A stretch of DNA of 64,000 nt from a bacterium (GTDB taxonomy: Bacteria > Armatimonadota > Fimbriimonadia > Fimbriimonadales > Fimbriimonadaceae), in NCBI GenBank assembly GCA_013823945.1, contig PNMZ01000003.1, positions 212,326 to 276,325 on the forward strand, read 5' to 3'. Position numbers and translations under genes: made by a program. The notes below the pieces were generated by a model. The model did not search any database, was not told the origin of the DNA, and worked only from the letters and a program-made list of their open reading frames with translations. Positions 8,086-17,336 of the stretch are shown here, in pieces. Every line of letters begins with the position of its first letter. The first letter of the stretch is position 1.

Positions 8086-10296
8086 CTAAGCAAACCGTCG
8101 GAGTCGAAGTGAATTGAGGATCACCGATATGCTGCTGAAAGCCATTGCCCCTGCCGCGAGCATCGGGCTGAGGAGTCCAAGTGCGGCGAGCGGAATCATC
8201 ACGACGTTATAGATAAACGCCCAGAAGAGATTCCACTTAATGGTTCCAAGCGTAGCTCTTGCGAGGCGGATGGCTTGTGGAACACCACGTAGATCAGCTC
8301 GCAGTAAGGTGACTCCAGCAGTTTCGATTGCGACTTCCGTGCCGTGCCCCATCGCAATACCAAGGTCTGCTTGCGCAAGTGCTGGCGCGTCGTTTATTCC
8401 ATCTCCCACCATCGCCGTAGAGCCTTTTTCCTGGTATGCCTGAACGTGCTGGGCCTTGTCTGCCGGGAGAACTCCTGCGTGCACTTTCGAGATGCCAACT
8501 TTCTGGGCAACTGCGTTCGCAGCTCGTTGATTGTCGCCGGTGACCATTACTACTTCAATGTCAGCTTGCCTAAGGAGTGAGATTGCCTCTTTGCTCGACT
8601 CACTGATAACGTCCGAAACAGCGAATACTGCGATGTTTCCTCCTGCTTTTACAACGAAGACCGTTTTGCCCTGACTCTCCAGGTTTTCAAATGCCTCAGC
8701 GATCTCAGGAGCTGTGAGTTTGCTCCCAATCACCCAGTCCGGCTTACCCACACTCACCATCAGCCCCGCTACTTCGCCTGTGACGCCCTTTCCTCCAATA
8801 GCTTCAAACGTCGTGGGCTCTTCCCACTGTAAGCCTTCGGCCTTTGCCGCCTGCAAGACGGCCCTTGCGACGGGATGCTCGCTCTTCGATTCAAGCGCGG
8901 AAGCGATTCGAAGAGCATCGGTTCGCGTCCAAGTTCCGAACGTGACAATGTCAGTGAGGCGCGGCTTGCCTTCGGTGATCGTTCCGGTTTTATCGAGCAG
9001 AACCGACCGAATGCGGCCAGCACGCTCCAGCGCCTCGCCGTCCTTAATCAAGATTCCGAGTTCCGCTCCGCGTCCTGTTCCAACCATTAAGGCGGTTGGC
9101 GTAGCTAAGCCGAGGGCGCAGGGGCAGGCGATGACAAGGACCGCCACGGCAGCGAGCAATCCCGTTTCAAGTCCCCTGCCAGAAAAGACGTATGCGAGGG
9201 CGGTCAGAACGGCGATACCAATCACGACCGGAACAAACACGGAGGAGATTCGATCAGCAAGCCCCTGGAGGGGGGCTTTTGAACCTTGAGCTCGTTGTAC
9301 GAGAGACGCGATCTGGGCGAGCATCGTCTCAGAGCCAACGTGAGTAGCTCGAAACGTAAATGACCCTTGTTCATTTACCGTGCCCCCCGTAACTGAATCA
9401 CCTGGAGTTTTGCGTACGGGAATCGGCTCCCCGGTCACCATGGATTCATTCACAAAAGATTCACCGGATATGACCTCTCCATCGACAGGGATTCGCCCCC
9501 CAGGCTTCACCACGACTGTCATTCCAACCAGTACCTCGGAAATCGGCACTTCGCGCTCACTTCCATCGGCATCGACAATGGTCGCTAGTTTCGGAGCGAG
9601 GTCCATGAGCTTTCGGATGGCATGTGACATCCGCGACTTAGCTTTTGCCTCCATGTATCGACCGAGCAAGATCAGAACTACGATTACCGCTCCAGTTTCA
9701 AAGTAGATGTGCTCACTTTGCTCATGCCCGGAGTAGGCAAACAGGGCATAGGTACTGTAAATCCACGCCGCACCCGTGCCCATGGCAACGAGCGTGTCCA
9801 TCGTCGTGGTTCCATGCCGCGCGGCCTTTGCTGCCACAACGAAGAAACCTCGTCCGCACCAGAGGATTGCAGGTGTTCCCAACGCAAAGAGTAACCAGCT
9901 TGCCCATTCTGGCCTTGGATGCCAAAACATCGAGAGGGCGAATAACGGTGCAGTGAGAATCGCTGAGAGCCAGAGGTTCTTCTGCATCAGTTTTTTGGAT
10001 TCTTCCGATTCCAACCGCAGGTGTTCTGCGTGCTCGGAAGCTGAATGCGCAGCGTGGGGGTCACTCGGGATCACTTGCGCGGAATATCCCGCTGAGTCCA
10101 CGGCGGCAACCAATTCGTCGGTGGAGATAGTCGGCCCATGCAGAATAGTCGCCTCGTGCGTCGCGAAATTGACAGTTGCATCGGTGACAGAGTCTCCTTT
10201 GGCAAGGGCTCGTTCAACTCGGCGCACACATGAGGCGCAGGTCATTCCCTGGATGGACAGCCTCGTCTCTTTCAGGTGATCGGAGTGATCATTCAT
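8086..10296 (-). CDS. copA: Cu+-exporting P1B-type ATPase CopA
   Basis: 736 aa. One N-terminal heavy-metal domain with GMTCASC (Cys20, Cys23), the membrane CPC motif in [11 protein letters not shown] near residue 392, the phosphorylation site DKTGTITEG near 434, the HP motif in SEHPVARAV and the hinge [10 protein letters not shown]. The last helices carry [14 protein letters not shown] and MAFSSISV, the TM7/TM8 signature of the P1B-1 (Cu+) class. It pumps Cu+ from the cytoplasm. It overlaps copZ by 4 bases (ATGA at 10293-10296) and is downstream of csoR, forming csoR-copZ-copA under one copper-responsive operator. Confidence 0.95.
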   Translation of the reverse strand: MNDHSDHLKETRLSIQGMTCASCVRRVERALAKGDSVTDATVNFATHEATILHGPTISTDELVAAVDSAGYSAQVIPSDPHAAHSASEHAEHLRLESEESKKLMQKNLWLSAILTAPLFALSMFWHPRPEWASWLLFALGTPAILWCGRGFFVVAAKAARHGTTTMDTLVAMGTGAAWIYSTYALFAYSGHEQSEHIYFETGAVIVVLILLGRYMEAKAKSRMSHAIRKLMDLAPKLATIVDADGSEREVPISEVLVGMTVVVKPGGRIPVDGEVISGESFVNESMVTGEPIPVRKTPGDSVTGGTVNEQGSFTFRATHVGSETMLAQIASLVQRAQGSKAPLQGLADRISSVFVPVVIGIAVLTALAYVFSGRGLETGLLAAVAVLVIACPCALGLATPTALMVGTGRGAELGILIKDGEALERAGRIRSVLLDKTGTITEGKPRLTDIVTFGTWTRTDALRIASALESKSEHPVARAVLQAAKAEGLQWEEPTTFEAIGGKGVTGEVAGLMVSVGKPDWVIGSKLTAPEIAEAFENLESQGKTVFVVKAGGNIAVFAVSDVISESSKEAISLLRQADIEVVMVTGDNQRAANAVAQKVGISKVHAGVLPADKAQHVQAYQEKGSTAMVGDGINDAPALAQADLGIAMGHGTEVAIETAGVTLLRADLRGVPQAIRLARATLGTIKWNLFWAFIYNVVMIPLAALGLLSPMLAAGAMAFSSISVILNSLRLRRFA

Positions 10297-10490
10297 TCTC
10301 GTGAAGCTATGTAGCCTTCCTCATTAACTGCCGATATTGCTCTCTCAGGATCAATGCCCGTGACGGTAGCGGTTCCAGAGGCTAGATCCACGCTCACTTC
10401 AGAGGCTCCTTCGAGCGAAGCGATGGCTTCTTTCACGTGCTTCACGCAGTTTTGGCAAGTCATTCCGGACACTTTGATGGTTGTTTTCAT
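10293..10490 (-). CDS. copZ: CopZ-like copper chaperone (HMA domain)
   Basis: 65 aa, a single heavy-metal-associated domain with metal site GMTCQNC near residues 9-15 and the usual beta-alpha-beta-beta-alpha-beta length. It carries Cu+ to CopA. Four-base overlap with copA and 20 bases from csoR show one operon. The stop/start overlap implies translational coupling and matched dosage with CopA. Confidence 0.93.
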   Translation of the reverse strand: MKTTIKVSGMTCQNCVKHVKEAIASLEGASEVSVDLASGTATVTGIDPERAISAVNEEGYIASRE

Positions 10491-10510
10491 TTTTATACTC
10501 CTATGGGTAT

Positions 10511-10804
10511 CTACGCCTTTACGAGCCTCGACATTACATCCTCAAGCTCATCGATCATTTCTTCCCTGGTCATCGTTTTCGTCTGCTCATGCGAACTTGG
10601 GGAGCCATGATCGAGGATGCAAGTACGGATGTGTGAAGCGGCAACGGCTGCCGCAACCTGGTTCAAGGCTGAGGTGATTGCTGAAATCTGCTGAAGGACA
10701 TCACTGCAGTACGCGTCTTCTGACAGCATCCGTCGAATGCCACGGACTTGCCCTTCTAGGCGAGCCAATCGGCGATCCGTTTTCGTGCGGGTTTCTGCTT
10801 CCAT
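10511..10804 (-). CDS. csoR: CsoR-family copper-sensing repressor
   Basis: About 97 aa, all-helical DUF156/CsoR protein: RLARLEGQVRGIRRMLSED, then AYCSDVLQQISAITSALNQ and HIRTCILDH, giving the Cu-ligand set Cys-x-His-x-x-x-Cys expected of CsoR. Released from DNA when Cu+ binds. Start ATG 10804 is chosen because an upstream ATG (10840) would translate the operator palindrome. Heads the csoR-copZ-copA operon. The start codon abuts the palindrome, so the transcript may be leaderless. Confidence 0.9.
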   Translation of the reverse strand: MEAETRTKTDRRLARLEGQVRGIRRMLSEDAYCSDVLQQISAITSALNQVAAAVAASHIRTCILDHGSPSSHEQTKTMTREEMIDELEDVMSRLVKA

Positions 10805-10839
10805 GACCTCACTATACTCCAGGGAGTATAGTGAGGTCA
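10804..10839 (-). promoter_or_regulatory. CsoR operator and overlapping promoter
   Basis: A perfect inverted repeat: TGACCTCACTATACTCC (10804-10820), two bases, then its exact complement (10823-10839). The core ATACTCC-ag-GGAGTAT resembles known CsoR boxes. On the minus strand the same DNA gives -35 TTGACC and -10 TATAGT separated by 18 bases, so repressor binding would cover the promoter. The csoR ATG lies about 6 bases after the -10, leaving little or no leader. Confidence 0.75.
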
Positions 10840-10849
10840 AGGCAATCGG

Positions 10850-11614
10850 TCAGAAGTTGACTGAGTAGCCAACAGTCAACCGGACAGGTGAGGCTTTCTC
10901 CCGCTTATCCCGGAATAGATCGGTCTGAATCCCAAAGTCAAGCACTCCCGTTGAAGACAGTTGCTTGCGCATTCCCAGTCCGACCCAGCCATTGAGATTT
11001 CCTCCCCGCTGCCGGGACTGCTCAACTCCAAACTCCGCCAGAAGCGTCTGGTCAAAGCGACGGGGATACCCGAGTGGCTTCGAGTAACCAATCACCGCTC
11101 CGAGGCTCGTCTGACGCTTTTTAGGTTCAGCCTCCGTGGAGTGAAGAACGTCGACGTTCAGGTGAATTTTGTCGAACTGCCCAACCGTTTTTGTGAGAAT
11201 TCCCCGTGCGCGAAGATCAACACCTTTCCCGCCAGAGACAGGTACGCCAACATCGACACGATATCCAAATGCGGGCCTATCACCAATCTCGCGTGCGACG
11301 CCTTCGAAGTAGCTGAACTCCACGGCATTTCCAACGGCTTTGCGCGATTCCGATAAATATGAGGGCTCGAATCCAATCGAAATGTCTTTGTTCTTGGCGA
11401 ACCCGTACTGGAGCTCGGATCGGAAGTTGTAGACGGGCTTCCCTCGTCGAAACGTATCAAGCCTGAATCCATTTTGAAATTCGAAGGATCGGTAGGCAAT
11501 CGAGTACGCGTCTTCAAATCTCAGCGGCCGTTCCTTATCGAGATTGTTGTGATCGCTTGCCAGCGAAGCTGAAGCGATCAGAGCGCAGCATCCGAGCGTG
11601 ACTAGCCGTTTCAC
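10850..11614 (-). CDS. Outer-membrane beta-barrel-like exported protein
   Basis: 254 aa with signal peptide (LVTLGCCALIASASLAS) and a mature part of alternating short strands ending in VRLTVGYSVNF, an aromatic C-terminus as in outer-membrane barrels. It resembles the transporter/MetA-pathway barrel group, and I cannot name the substrate. Its start overlaps the stop of the 521-aa gene upstream by 4 bases (11611-11614), so it is translationally coupled to the exported Cys-rich gene set. It ends just before the csoR promoter palindrome on the same strand. Confidence 0.6.
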   Translation of the reverse strand: MKRLVTLGCCALIASASLASDHNNLDKERPLRFEDAYSIAYRSFEFQNGFRLDTFRRGKPVYNFRSELQYGFAKNKDISIGFEPSYLSESRKAVGNAVEFSYFEGVAREIGDRPAFGYRVDVGVPVSGGKGVDLRARGILTKTVGQFDKIHLNVDVLHSTEAEPKKRQTSLGAVIGYSKPLGYPRRFDQTLLAEFGVEQSRQRGGNLNGWVGLGMRKQLSSTGVLDFGIQTDLFRDKREKASPVRLTVGYSVNF

Positions 11615-13176
11615 TTTGAGCCTCCATCAGACGGCGGCGTTGCACCACCAGAGCGATAGGGGTTGGGCCGGTCAATTTTGCGATAGGTTTCTGGCGTCCC
11701 GTAGTTGAGCTTTGACCAAGCTTCCAACGACAGTGGCTTGACCTCCTTGAGGTCGGGATTGGCTTGGACGAACTTTTCGAACGCAGCATGTGAGGTGAAT
11801 GCCCTCGACCAGGACGAGCACTCTGGATGCTCACCAAATACTTCGAGGAACACGACGTCCTTGATATTTGAAGTCCAGTTGCCCTCCTCATCGGAGATCA
11901 TGACAAGTAGCCGATTTTCGTCTTCTGTAGCCGCGCGGATGATGGCTCTTCCAGGGGTCTCGGCAGCCATATCACGGGCGCACATCATGCACCGAACCAT
12001 CATTGTCCAGCCGTTGGCAGAAACCGTAGCTCCCCAAGGGCCTTCCTCTGGCAAGGCAATCGAGCAGTGTGCACACTCGCTCATGTCCATCCAGCCCATC
12101 CCTGACATGAACATAACGTCCTCCTCACTCCCTTTCATCATTCCCATCCCGGGGGTGCTCGGTGGATGTCGGTGATCGTGCAAGGTCATCGGTTCGCCTT
12201 CTCCTGCCTTTTGACCCGCATGTGTCGTCGCCAGAACACGATAGATCGCGATTTTGATCTGATCTTCCTTCTGTTTCTCCGTCAAGCCAGGGTAGGCGAG
12301 AATGTCGTTCACGTTGTCGTGAAGCATATGGAGATTGTCGAAGGCGTTCGCAATGTAGGGAAACCGCTTTGCAAACCGGGGGCTCATTTCGGCGGTCATG
12401 GGCATGAAATCCCGGTCAGTTTTGTAAAGCTCAGAAGTTCGATACTGCTCACCCAGTACCTCGTACTGCGGAACATGATCCTTGACCGGAACGCGGTAAA
12501 GCATGTCGTAGTTGACGGTTTGTAACCAGTGATATCCCCAAAACAGTCCGTTCACCTTTGGATAGTTCTTGCGAAACGTCATGCTGTACGGGAAACTGTC
12601 GAGGTACTCCATATTCATAGGAAGACCCGTGATCGCGTATGGCTCGCTCTGATAGAACTTCCACAGTCGGTCGATCTCCATTTCTTTCTGCGCATCTGTC
12701 ATCCCGGGGTGACTGAAAACGTCGATTGTCTGAAAGTGCAACGTGTGCGCCCAGTCGAAAACCTTTTCAAGGTATCCATACTTTTGGACAAATCGTGGCG
12801 AGATGGCAGCTTCGTCAACGGGCATTGAAGGCGGATGCTGAAGAACCCAGTCAATCTTCGAAAAGACCCTAGATTCCAGCTGGTTCGATTGTCCGGTGAC
12901 GAGGGCCTCGTAGGCCATCGCATGACCTACTCCGGTTGCGTACATGTCCTTGGCGAAAGCGGGGATGCGGTCAATCGCCCAGTTGTACGGGCCTCGCTTG
13001 TAGAAAATCTCGTCAAGTCCACGGCTGTTCATCCAGCGCGGTAACTCAGACGGCATGGTGGGCATGGGCGATTTTGTCCCCTCCTTCATTTCCATTCCAG
13101 GCATTTGCGCCCAGGCGGTCGGAAGGAGAGCAAACGCCATTGTAAGGGCAAAAACTTGTCTCATTGTTGTTCTCAT
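11611..13176 (-). CDS. Exported Met/Cys-rich protein with C-terminal NosL-like metal module
   Basis: 521 aa with signal peptide (FALTMAFALLPTAWA) and Met-rich start (MPGMEMKEG). The first 330 residues, rich in Trp, Tyr and Met, match no family I know. A Met/His linker (HDHRHPPSTPGMGMMKG) leads to a C-terminal module with CAHC, then MMVRCMMC, then HPECSSWSRAFTSHAAFEKFV. The next gene upstream (13219-13701) carries the same module, so this looks like a fusion of an unknown domain to a NosL-like copper-binding domain. Location in the copper block supports periplasmic Cu handling. Coupled to the barrel gene downstream by a 4-base overlap. Confidence 0.6.
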   Translation of the reverse strand: MRTTMRQVFALTMAFALLPTAWAQMPGMEMKEGTKSPMPTMPSELPRWMNSRGLDEIFYKRGPYNWAIDRIPAFAKDMYATGVGHAMAYEALVTGQSNQLESRVFSKIDWVLQHPPSMPVDEAAISPRFVQKYGYLEKVFDWAHTLHFQTIDVFSHPGMTDAQKEMEIDRLWKFYQSEPYAITGLPMNMEYLDSFPYSMTFRKNYPKVNGLFWGYHWLQTVNYDMLYRVPVKDHVPQYEVLGEQYRTSELYKTDRDFMPMTAEMSPRFAKRFPYIANAFDNLHMLHDNVNDILAYPGLTEKQKEDQIKIAIYRVLATTHAGQKAGEGEPMTLHDHRHPPSTPGMGMMKGSEEDVMFMSGMGWMDMSECAHCSIALPEEGPWGATVSANGWTMMVRCMMCARDMAAETPGRAIIRAATEDENRLLVMISDEEGNWTSNIKDVVFLEVFGEHPECSSWSRAFTSHAAFEKFVQANPDLKEVKPLSLEAWSKLNYGTPETYRKIDRPNPYRSGGATPPSDGGSK

Positions 13177-13218
13177 AGTGGTTTACCCCGGATCAAACCG
13201 GGGCTTGTCTGGCACTGC

Positions 13219-13701
13219 TTACTTCGCAGGCTTGGTCACGAGCGCGATGAACTCGGAGAGGCTGAGAGCCTTTGCGTCCGCAACCTTGTTGTCTTTCACG
13301 TACTTATCGAACGCTGCTTTCGAGCTAAACGCCCGGGAGAGTTCCGCGCACTCCGAATGCTTCTTGAACGTATTCAAGAACACTGCGCCCTCCGGCCCAG
13401 TCCACTTGCCATCCGTTCGCTTGAGTACGACCGGCTCGCCGACTTTTTCACTCGGCGAGTAGACGACCAGATCGCCTTTGTATCGCTTCTGATCCTTGAT
13501 CACGCAGTAGAGGCAGCGGTACTCGATCCGCTTGTTTCCAACCTTAACGACAACTTCGTTGTCTTGGGTTTTCATGTTTTGAACAAGCTTGAGCTTGCAG
13601 TAGGGGCAATCCGCTTCGTGAGCGGACGCAATTGACGTCATTCCGAGCAGGCCGAATACGGCGAGGGCGGCAATGGTTTTTGAGAAAAGTTGAGTATTCA
13701 T
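13219..13701 (-). CDS. Exported NosL-like CxxC protein
   Basis: 160 aa from ATG 13701, which follows an AGGGA ribosome site and opens a clean signal peptide (IAALAVFGLLGMTSIASA). Mature part: ADCPYCKL, RCLYCVI, then HSECAELSRAFSSKAAFDKYV. Two CxxC pairs and a Cys after His suggest a bound metal or disulfide pair, as in NosL/Cu chaperones of the nitrous oxide reductase pathway, though the resemblance is loose. The same motif order closes the neighbouring 521-aa protein, so the two probably act on the same ligand. Confidence 0.6.
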   Translation of the reverse strand: MNTQLFSKTIAALAVFGLLGMTSIASAHEADCPYCKLKLVQNMKTQDNEVVVKVGNKRIEYRCLYCVIKDQKRYKGDLVVYSPSEKVGEPVVLKRTDGKWTGPEGAVFLNTFKKHSECAELSRAFSSKAAFDKYVKDNKVADAKALSLSEFIALVTKPAK

Positions 13702-13718
13702 TTGTTTGTATTCCCTTG

Positions 13719-14147
13719 TCACTTGACGACGACTTTTCCTTGGATCATGTCCATGGAGCAAGCAAACTTAACTTCGCCAGCTTCCTTTGGGGTGAACTTG
13801 AAGACCACCGTTTTGCCTTCCTTCACAGACTGCTTTTGCTTGAGCGACTTGAACTCGACCGTAGAACCGCAACCCATGTTCTTCCCACCCTTGAAGGTGA
13901 GGGCGACAGGTTTGCCCTTCTTGACCGAGATCAGGGCAGGACTGTACTTGCCGTCGGCGATGGTTACGGTCAGCGTCTGAACTCCTTTGACGTCCTTAGC
14001 AGGAACAGGCTTGTCGTTCTTTGTCTGGCTGTGCTGCGCGGACATGCCGGAGCAGCAGGATTCGTCTGGTGCGCCCCCGAGAGCGGAAGCGATTGAAGCA
14101 ACTCCGAGAGCTGCGATTGCGAGTGAGATAAGTGTTTTTGTTTTCAT
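13719..14147 (-). CDS. Exported cupredoxin-like protein
   Basis: 142 aa with signal peptide (LISLAIAALGVASIASA), a short Cys/Met segment (ESCCSGMSAQH), and a cupredoxin-like domain: DGKYSPALISVKKGKPVALTF, then FTPKEAGEVKFACSMDMIQG. The last part holds a plausible Cu site with Cys-x-Met-x-Met. Such domains bind or ferry copper in the periplasm. It sits 15 bases before the next gene's end in an operon of exported metal proteins. Electron-transfer function is possible but unproven. Confidence 0.78.
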   Translation of the reverse strand: MKTKTLISLAIAALGVASIASALGGAPDESCCSGMSAQHSQTKNDKPVPAKDVKGVQTLTVTIADGKYSPALISVKKGKPVALTFKGGKNMGCGSTVEFKSLKQKQSVKEGKTVVFKFTPKEAGEVKFACSMDMIQGKVVVK

Positions 14148-14161
14148 TGTTTTCTCTTAAG

Positions 14162-14956
14162 TTAGTTTCCGTAGACCAAGAGGCCTCCGAAGTGTCCTGC
14201 ACTAGCCACAGCAGCCGTGGCCGCAATGAGCAATGCGATGTAGATAGTTGATGTATGGGCCTCGCGCCTCCGCCACAGAACCAAGCCCGTCATTAGCAGG
14301 GTTGACGCTGTAGCGAGCACGAAGTGGATGAGGGCATTTCCGGTCCAACTAAATCCAACCCGGTAGAACGCGAGTAGACCAGTTGGAACGGCGAACCACG
14401 CACTGATTGCCCCGAACAGCAGACATAGCCATGCGCTCTTACGCAGGTCATTCGACCTTTTTCGAATCCCGACAAGTTCCAACACAGCTCCGAAAATGAA
14501 CAGTGCAATAGGGAAGTGAATTACGAGCGGGTGCATCGAGTGCTTTGGGAGGAGCTGGTCGAGAATGCTCGCCTTAGCTTTACCTTCACTCTTTGCCCTA
14601 TCTTTCAGTGTGCCGGGCACTCCTTCCGGGTGACTTTTTGGATCACCCGGCAAGGTATCTGCCTTCCACTCTTGCTCGTTGGTCCACCCGTCGTTATCAG
14701 AGTCTTTGGCGGCAACTGATAGAATAATCAGACTGTCCAATCGGCTCTTTTGGCTTGCGCGGAGGGTAACCTTAAGGTCCTTCCCGAACGGGTTATGTTC
14801 AGGTGGTTCGGTGTGGCACGTCATGCACGAGTTACGCGAGATCCGAGATGACTCCTTCATCCGCGTAACTTCGTGGAACTTCTCCATGTCCTCCGGAGTG
14901 GCGAACACACTCGCCGTAGAGCACGCGAAGACGAGCAAGGAAAGTGCGACTCTCAT
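14162..14956 (-). CDS. Cytochrome c-type site fused to DUF2231 membrane domain
   Basis: 264 aa. Signal peptide (1-19), then a single haem-binding CMTCH (Cys44, Cys47, His48), an EF-hand-like DSDNDGW, and from about residue 140 a four-helix DUF2231 domain beginning MHPLVIHFPIALFIFGAVLE. DUF2231 proteins are small membrane proteins often beside c-type cytochromes and copper proteins. The fusion suggests electron transfer from membrane to a periplasmic partner. The start overlaps the stop of a 43-aa Cys-rich gene by ATGA. Confidence 0.75.
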   Translation of the reverse strand: MRVALSLLVFACSTASVFATPEDMEKFHEVTRMKESSRISRNSCMTCHTEPPEHNPFGKDLKVTLRASQKSRLDSLIILSVAAKDSDNDGWTNEQEWKADTLPGDPKSHPEGVPGTLKDRAKSEGKAKASILDQLLPKHSMHPLVIHFPIALFIFGAVLELVGIRKRSNDLRKSAWLCLLFGAISAWFAVPTGLLAFYRVGFSWTGNALIHFVLATASTLLMTGLVLWRRREAHTSTIYIALLIAATAAVASAGHFGGLLVYGN

Positions 14957-15084
14957 CGCCGTTTACCTTCGCACGCTGATCGCGAGCCGCAACCGCAGTC
15001 TGCTGACTTGAACTTACGGAATGTAAGCCAAAGGTAGATGCCAGCACCCACGGAGATGAGGATAGCCGTGCCCACCGATTCCAT
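14953..15084 (-). CDS. 43-aa membrane protein with CGC tail
   Basis: Starts MESVGTAILISVGAGIYLWL, one membrane helix, followed by FRKFKSADCGCGSRSACEGK. Length and layout resemble FeoB-associated Cys-rich membrane proteins. It is locked into the operon: its ATG overlaps the stop of the YHS gene (TAATG, 15082-15086) and its TGA overlaps the start of the next gene (ATGA, 14953-14956). Such double coupling argues it is real despite its size. Possible role: metal binding at the membrane surface. Confidence 0.7.
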   Translation of the reverse strand: MESVGTAILISVGAGIYLWLTFRKFKSADCGCGSRSACEGKRR

Positions 15085-16769
15085 TACTTCACCTCAACCG
15101 CGAACGGCAGTGTGCGAATAGCACCCTGCCAGTCGAACTGGGCGTACACCTTGTAGGTTCCGACTTTCGGAAAGCGGCCTGTGAATCGGACGATGCCCTG
15201 CTTCACCAAGGCTGCGTTCTCTTCGTCCTCGGCAGGATGGCTGTGGACCACCGTCATTCCGTCTTGGTGGAAGATCATCATGTGGCCGGCTGCCCCAAGC
15301 CACTTCACAGTGTCCCCTGCCGGTTGCCCCGTTTTGGCGTCGAACAACTTGACCTGAATCGTCGCTTTCCGGCCAATTTCAATCGGCTCTAGGGTTGAAA
15401 GGAGACCTTTAAGGTTGCCATCAATCCCAGTTCTACTGAGAGAAAGTTTGGTGTCCCAGGTTGGCTTCGGTCCTGCTACCTTAACCGACGAGATAAGCAC
15501 CCGAGAGCCTTTTCCGCTTGGTGCAACGTCGCCATACACCCAATAGTCCGTTCCTGCCGGGAAGGTGATCGGAATCGACCATGTCCCGTCGGGAGCCATC
15601 TCTGGGTGCTCGTGGAGGAACCAGTTCAGGTCTTTGCTGGCGATAAGTAAGTGGAAGAACTTTTCGTGAGCCAGATCGAACTTGGTTTGAACCGCCCCTG
15701 TTTTGGAGTCCACTACTTGGAGTTTAAGGGTTGTTGGCGTTCCTGCTTTTGCGGTTTTCGGCCAGTCAACGACCTTGAGCTGGTACGGTTGCACCCGCGC
15801 CGCACTGGCCGGTCGCTCATCTTTGACGTCCACCTTGAATGTAATCTTTTTCGGGGTATCTCCGGGGATACCTAGCGTCAAATCGATCTGATAGTCCCCT
15901 CCATGTGGGAAGAATAGTTCGATCCCGTAGTCGCCCGGAACTCCTTCTCGGTGCACATTCGGCCTTGCCTCAGGCATGCCTTGCATGCTCGGCATGGTCA
16001 TGACCGCGGTCGCTTCGATGCCTCCAACACCCTTGAACCCTTCCTCGACAGCATCTTTCTGGGTGGTGTCCACGACTCGGAATTCGACATCGACTTCCTC
16101 ACCCGCGAATAATCCCTCTTCAGGCATTCGCAGTTCGGCTTGGTACTTCCCAAAAGTAACCTTCGTGACCTCTGATCCGACATTTTCAGTCGGATGATGC
16201 TGCGATTTAGTCGCGAGCACACTCGCGGGCTTAATGTGTGCCGATATTCCAGGGACCAAGTACTTGCTTGGGTCCTTTTCGAATGGACCACCACAGCCTG
16301 CACAGCACATGTACCAGCGCACTCCGTCGTGGTCCACATAGTCGCTCGCCTTGGAGTAGGAAGCGACGACCTCTTTCCCTACCGGGCAGTACAGGGCTTC
16401 CTTTGATGGAACAGAAGCGTATCGGTTTGGATTTGCGAGGAACGTTTTCTTGGACTCTTCGGAGGCAAACGGGTAGCGTATTCCCCCGAAATCAGCCGAA
16501 GCTTTGGCTTTCAGCGAGTCCAGCCTAACCCGCGAAACCGGGTCGAATAGGAACTCACCAACGGTGTTCCCGGCCTTGGTCTGAGTCTCTATAAACTTGG
16601 TCGGGGATTTGGCGAAGTTACCCTCGCATCCAGGGCAGCAGAACGAGAATTTCGATCCTGCGTATTCGACGAATGATGAATTTTTGGCAACGGGGCCGCC
16701 CATGACAGGGCACTTCATATCTTGTGCCTGCCCAAGCAGAACCGCCGCAATGACGATTGTGTTTAGCAT
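15084..16769 (-). CDS. Exported multi-domain YHS / metal-handling protein
   Basis: 561 aa with short signal (MLNTIVIAAVLLGQAQ). Residues about 17-60 hold a YHS-type domain (KCPVMGGPVA, FCCPGCEGNF), and residues about 125-170 a second one (LYCPVGKEVV, MCCAGCGGPFEKDP); between them lies a degenerate YHS-like repeat. The C-terminal 350 residues are beta-rich with FixH/YtkA-like and CopC-like looks (HLLIASKDLNWFLHEHPEM, GHMMIFHQDGMTVVHSHP). YHS domains bind heavy metals. A periplasmic metal scavenger or donor is inferred. First gene of the 10.8-16.8 kb minus-strand series. Confidence 0.75.
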   Translation of the reverse strand: MLNTIVIAAVLLGQAQDMKCPVMGGPVAKNSSFVEYAGSKFSFCCPGCEGNFAKSPTKFIETQTKAGNTVGEFLFDPVSRVRLDSLKAKASADFGGIRYPFASEESKKTFLANPNRYASVPSKEALYCPVGKEVVASYSKASDYVDHDGVRWYMCCAGCGGPFEKDPSKYLVPGISAHIKPASVLATKSQHHPTENVGSEVTKVTFGKYQAELRMPEEGLFAGEEVDVEFRVVDTTQKDAVEEGFKGVGGIEATAVMTMPSMQGMPEARPNVHREGVPGDYGIELFFPHGGDYQIDLTLGIPGDTPKKITFKVDVKDERPASAARVQPYQLKVVDWPKTAKAGTPTTLKLQVVDSKTGAVQTKFDLAHEKFFHLLIASKDLNWFLHEHPEMAPDGTWSIPITFPAGTDYWVYGDVAPSGKGSRVLISSVKVAGPKPTWDTKLSLSRTGIDGNLKGLLSTLEPIEIGRKATIQVKLFDAKTGQPAGDTVKWLGAAGHMMIFHQDGMTVVHSHPAEDEENAALVKQGIVRFTGRFPKVGTYKVYAQFDWQGAIRTLPFAVEVK

Positions 16770-16844
16770 TGAATTTCCTATGTTCGGTCGGGACTTGCGT
16801 CAAATGACAAAACCCGAGACTCACCCCGAAGGAGAGCTCAGGCT

Positions 16845-17336
16845 TTACGCAAGGAACATAGGAGGGGCGCGTCCAAAGCAGACGCAATGAGGCCGCGAAA
16901 TCGGAGGGCCTGAGTCAGAGCCGAGTATTCCAGGTTGTCGGTCTTGAACCTCGAAAGCAACTACGAGAGGTGATTCTGAGGGCAGCGCGACATCGACTTG
17001 GCTTAGCTGGGTCTGACTCGTCGATGGGAGTGCAACTGTAGGAGGATCAGGGTTCGTGGGTGCTGAAATTTCACACCCGCAATTCTTGTCCTTCGCTTGG
17101 GAGATCGACTCCGGCTGAGGCTCCGTTTTGCACGGATGAGACTCCTGCTTGGTTCCACAGTGCGAGGCTGGAGCGACTGGAGCCTTCGCATCCTCGCTTG
17201 GAGCCGACTTTCCGGTGCAGCATGGCATCGAACAGTCGGCATGCTGGAACAGCGAGGCAATCGCATTCGCGGGCAGTTGCGCCAGCACGAATACGAAGAG
17301 AGCCAGCATATTCAGCACAGCCTGTTTTCCTCGCAT
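16845..17336 (-). CDS. Small exported Cys-rich protein (divergent paralogue A)
   Basis: 163 aa: signal peptide (LNMLALFVFVLAQLPANAIA), then ADCSMPCC, scattered Cys/His (HCGTKQESHPC, CGC) and a Pro-rich tail ending SGPPISRPHCVCF. No named family. The divergently transcribed gene at 17467 has the same plan: signal, DCxxCC, Pro-rich middle and GPPI...CSCF near the end. Both probably bind metal in the periplasm. Position just before the YHS gene suggests it is in that operon. Confidence 0.6.
   Translation of the reverse strand: MRGKQAVLNMLALFVFVLAQLPANAIASLFQHADCSMPCCTGKSAPSEDAKAPVAPASHCGTKQESHPCKTEPQPESISQAKDKNCGCEISAPTNPDPPTVALPSTSQTQLSQVDVALPSESPLVVAFEVQDRQPGILGSDSGPPISRPHCVCFGRAPPMFLA

Noticed and set aside
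13105..13635. 176-aa plus-strand open frame
   Set aside because: Antisense to the NosL-like gene, which has a signal peptide and Cys motifs.
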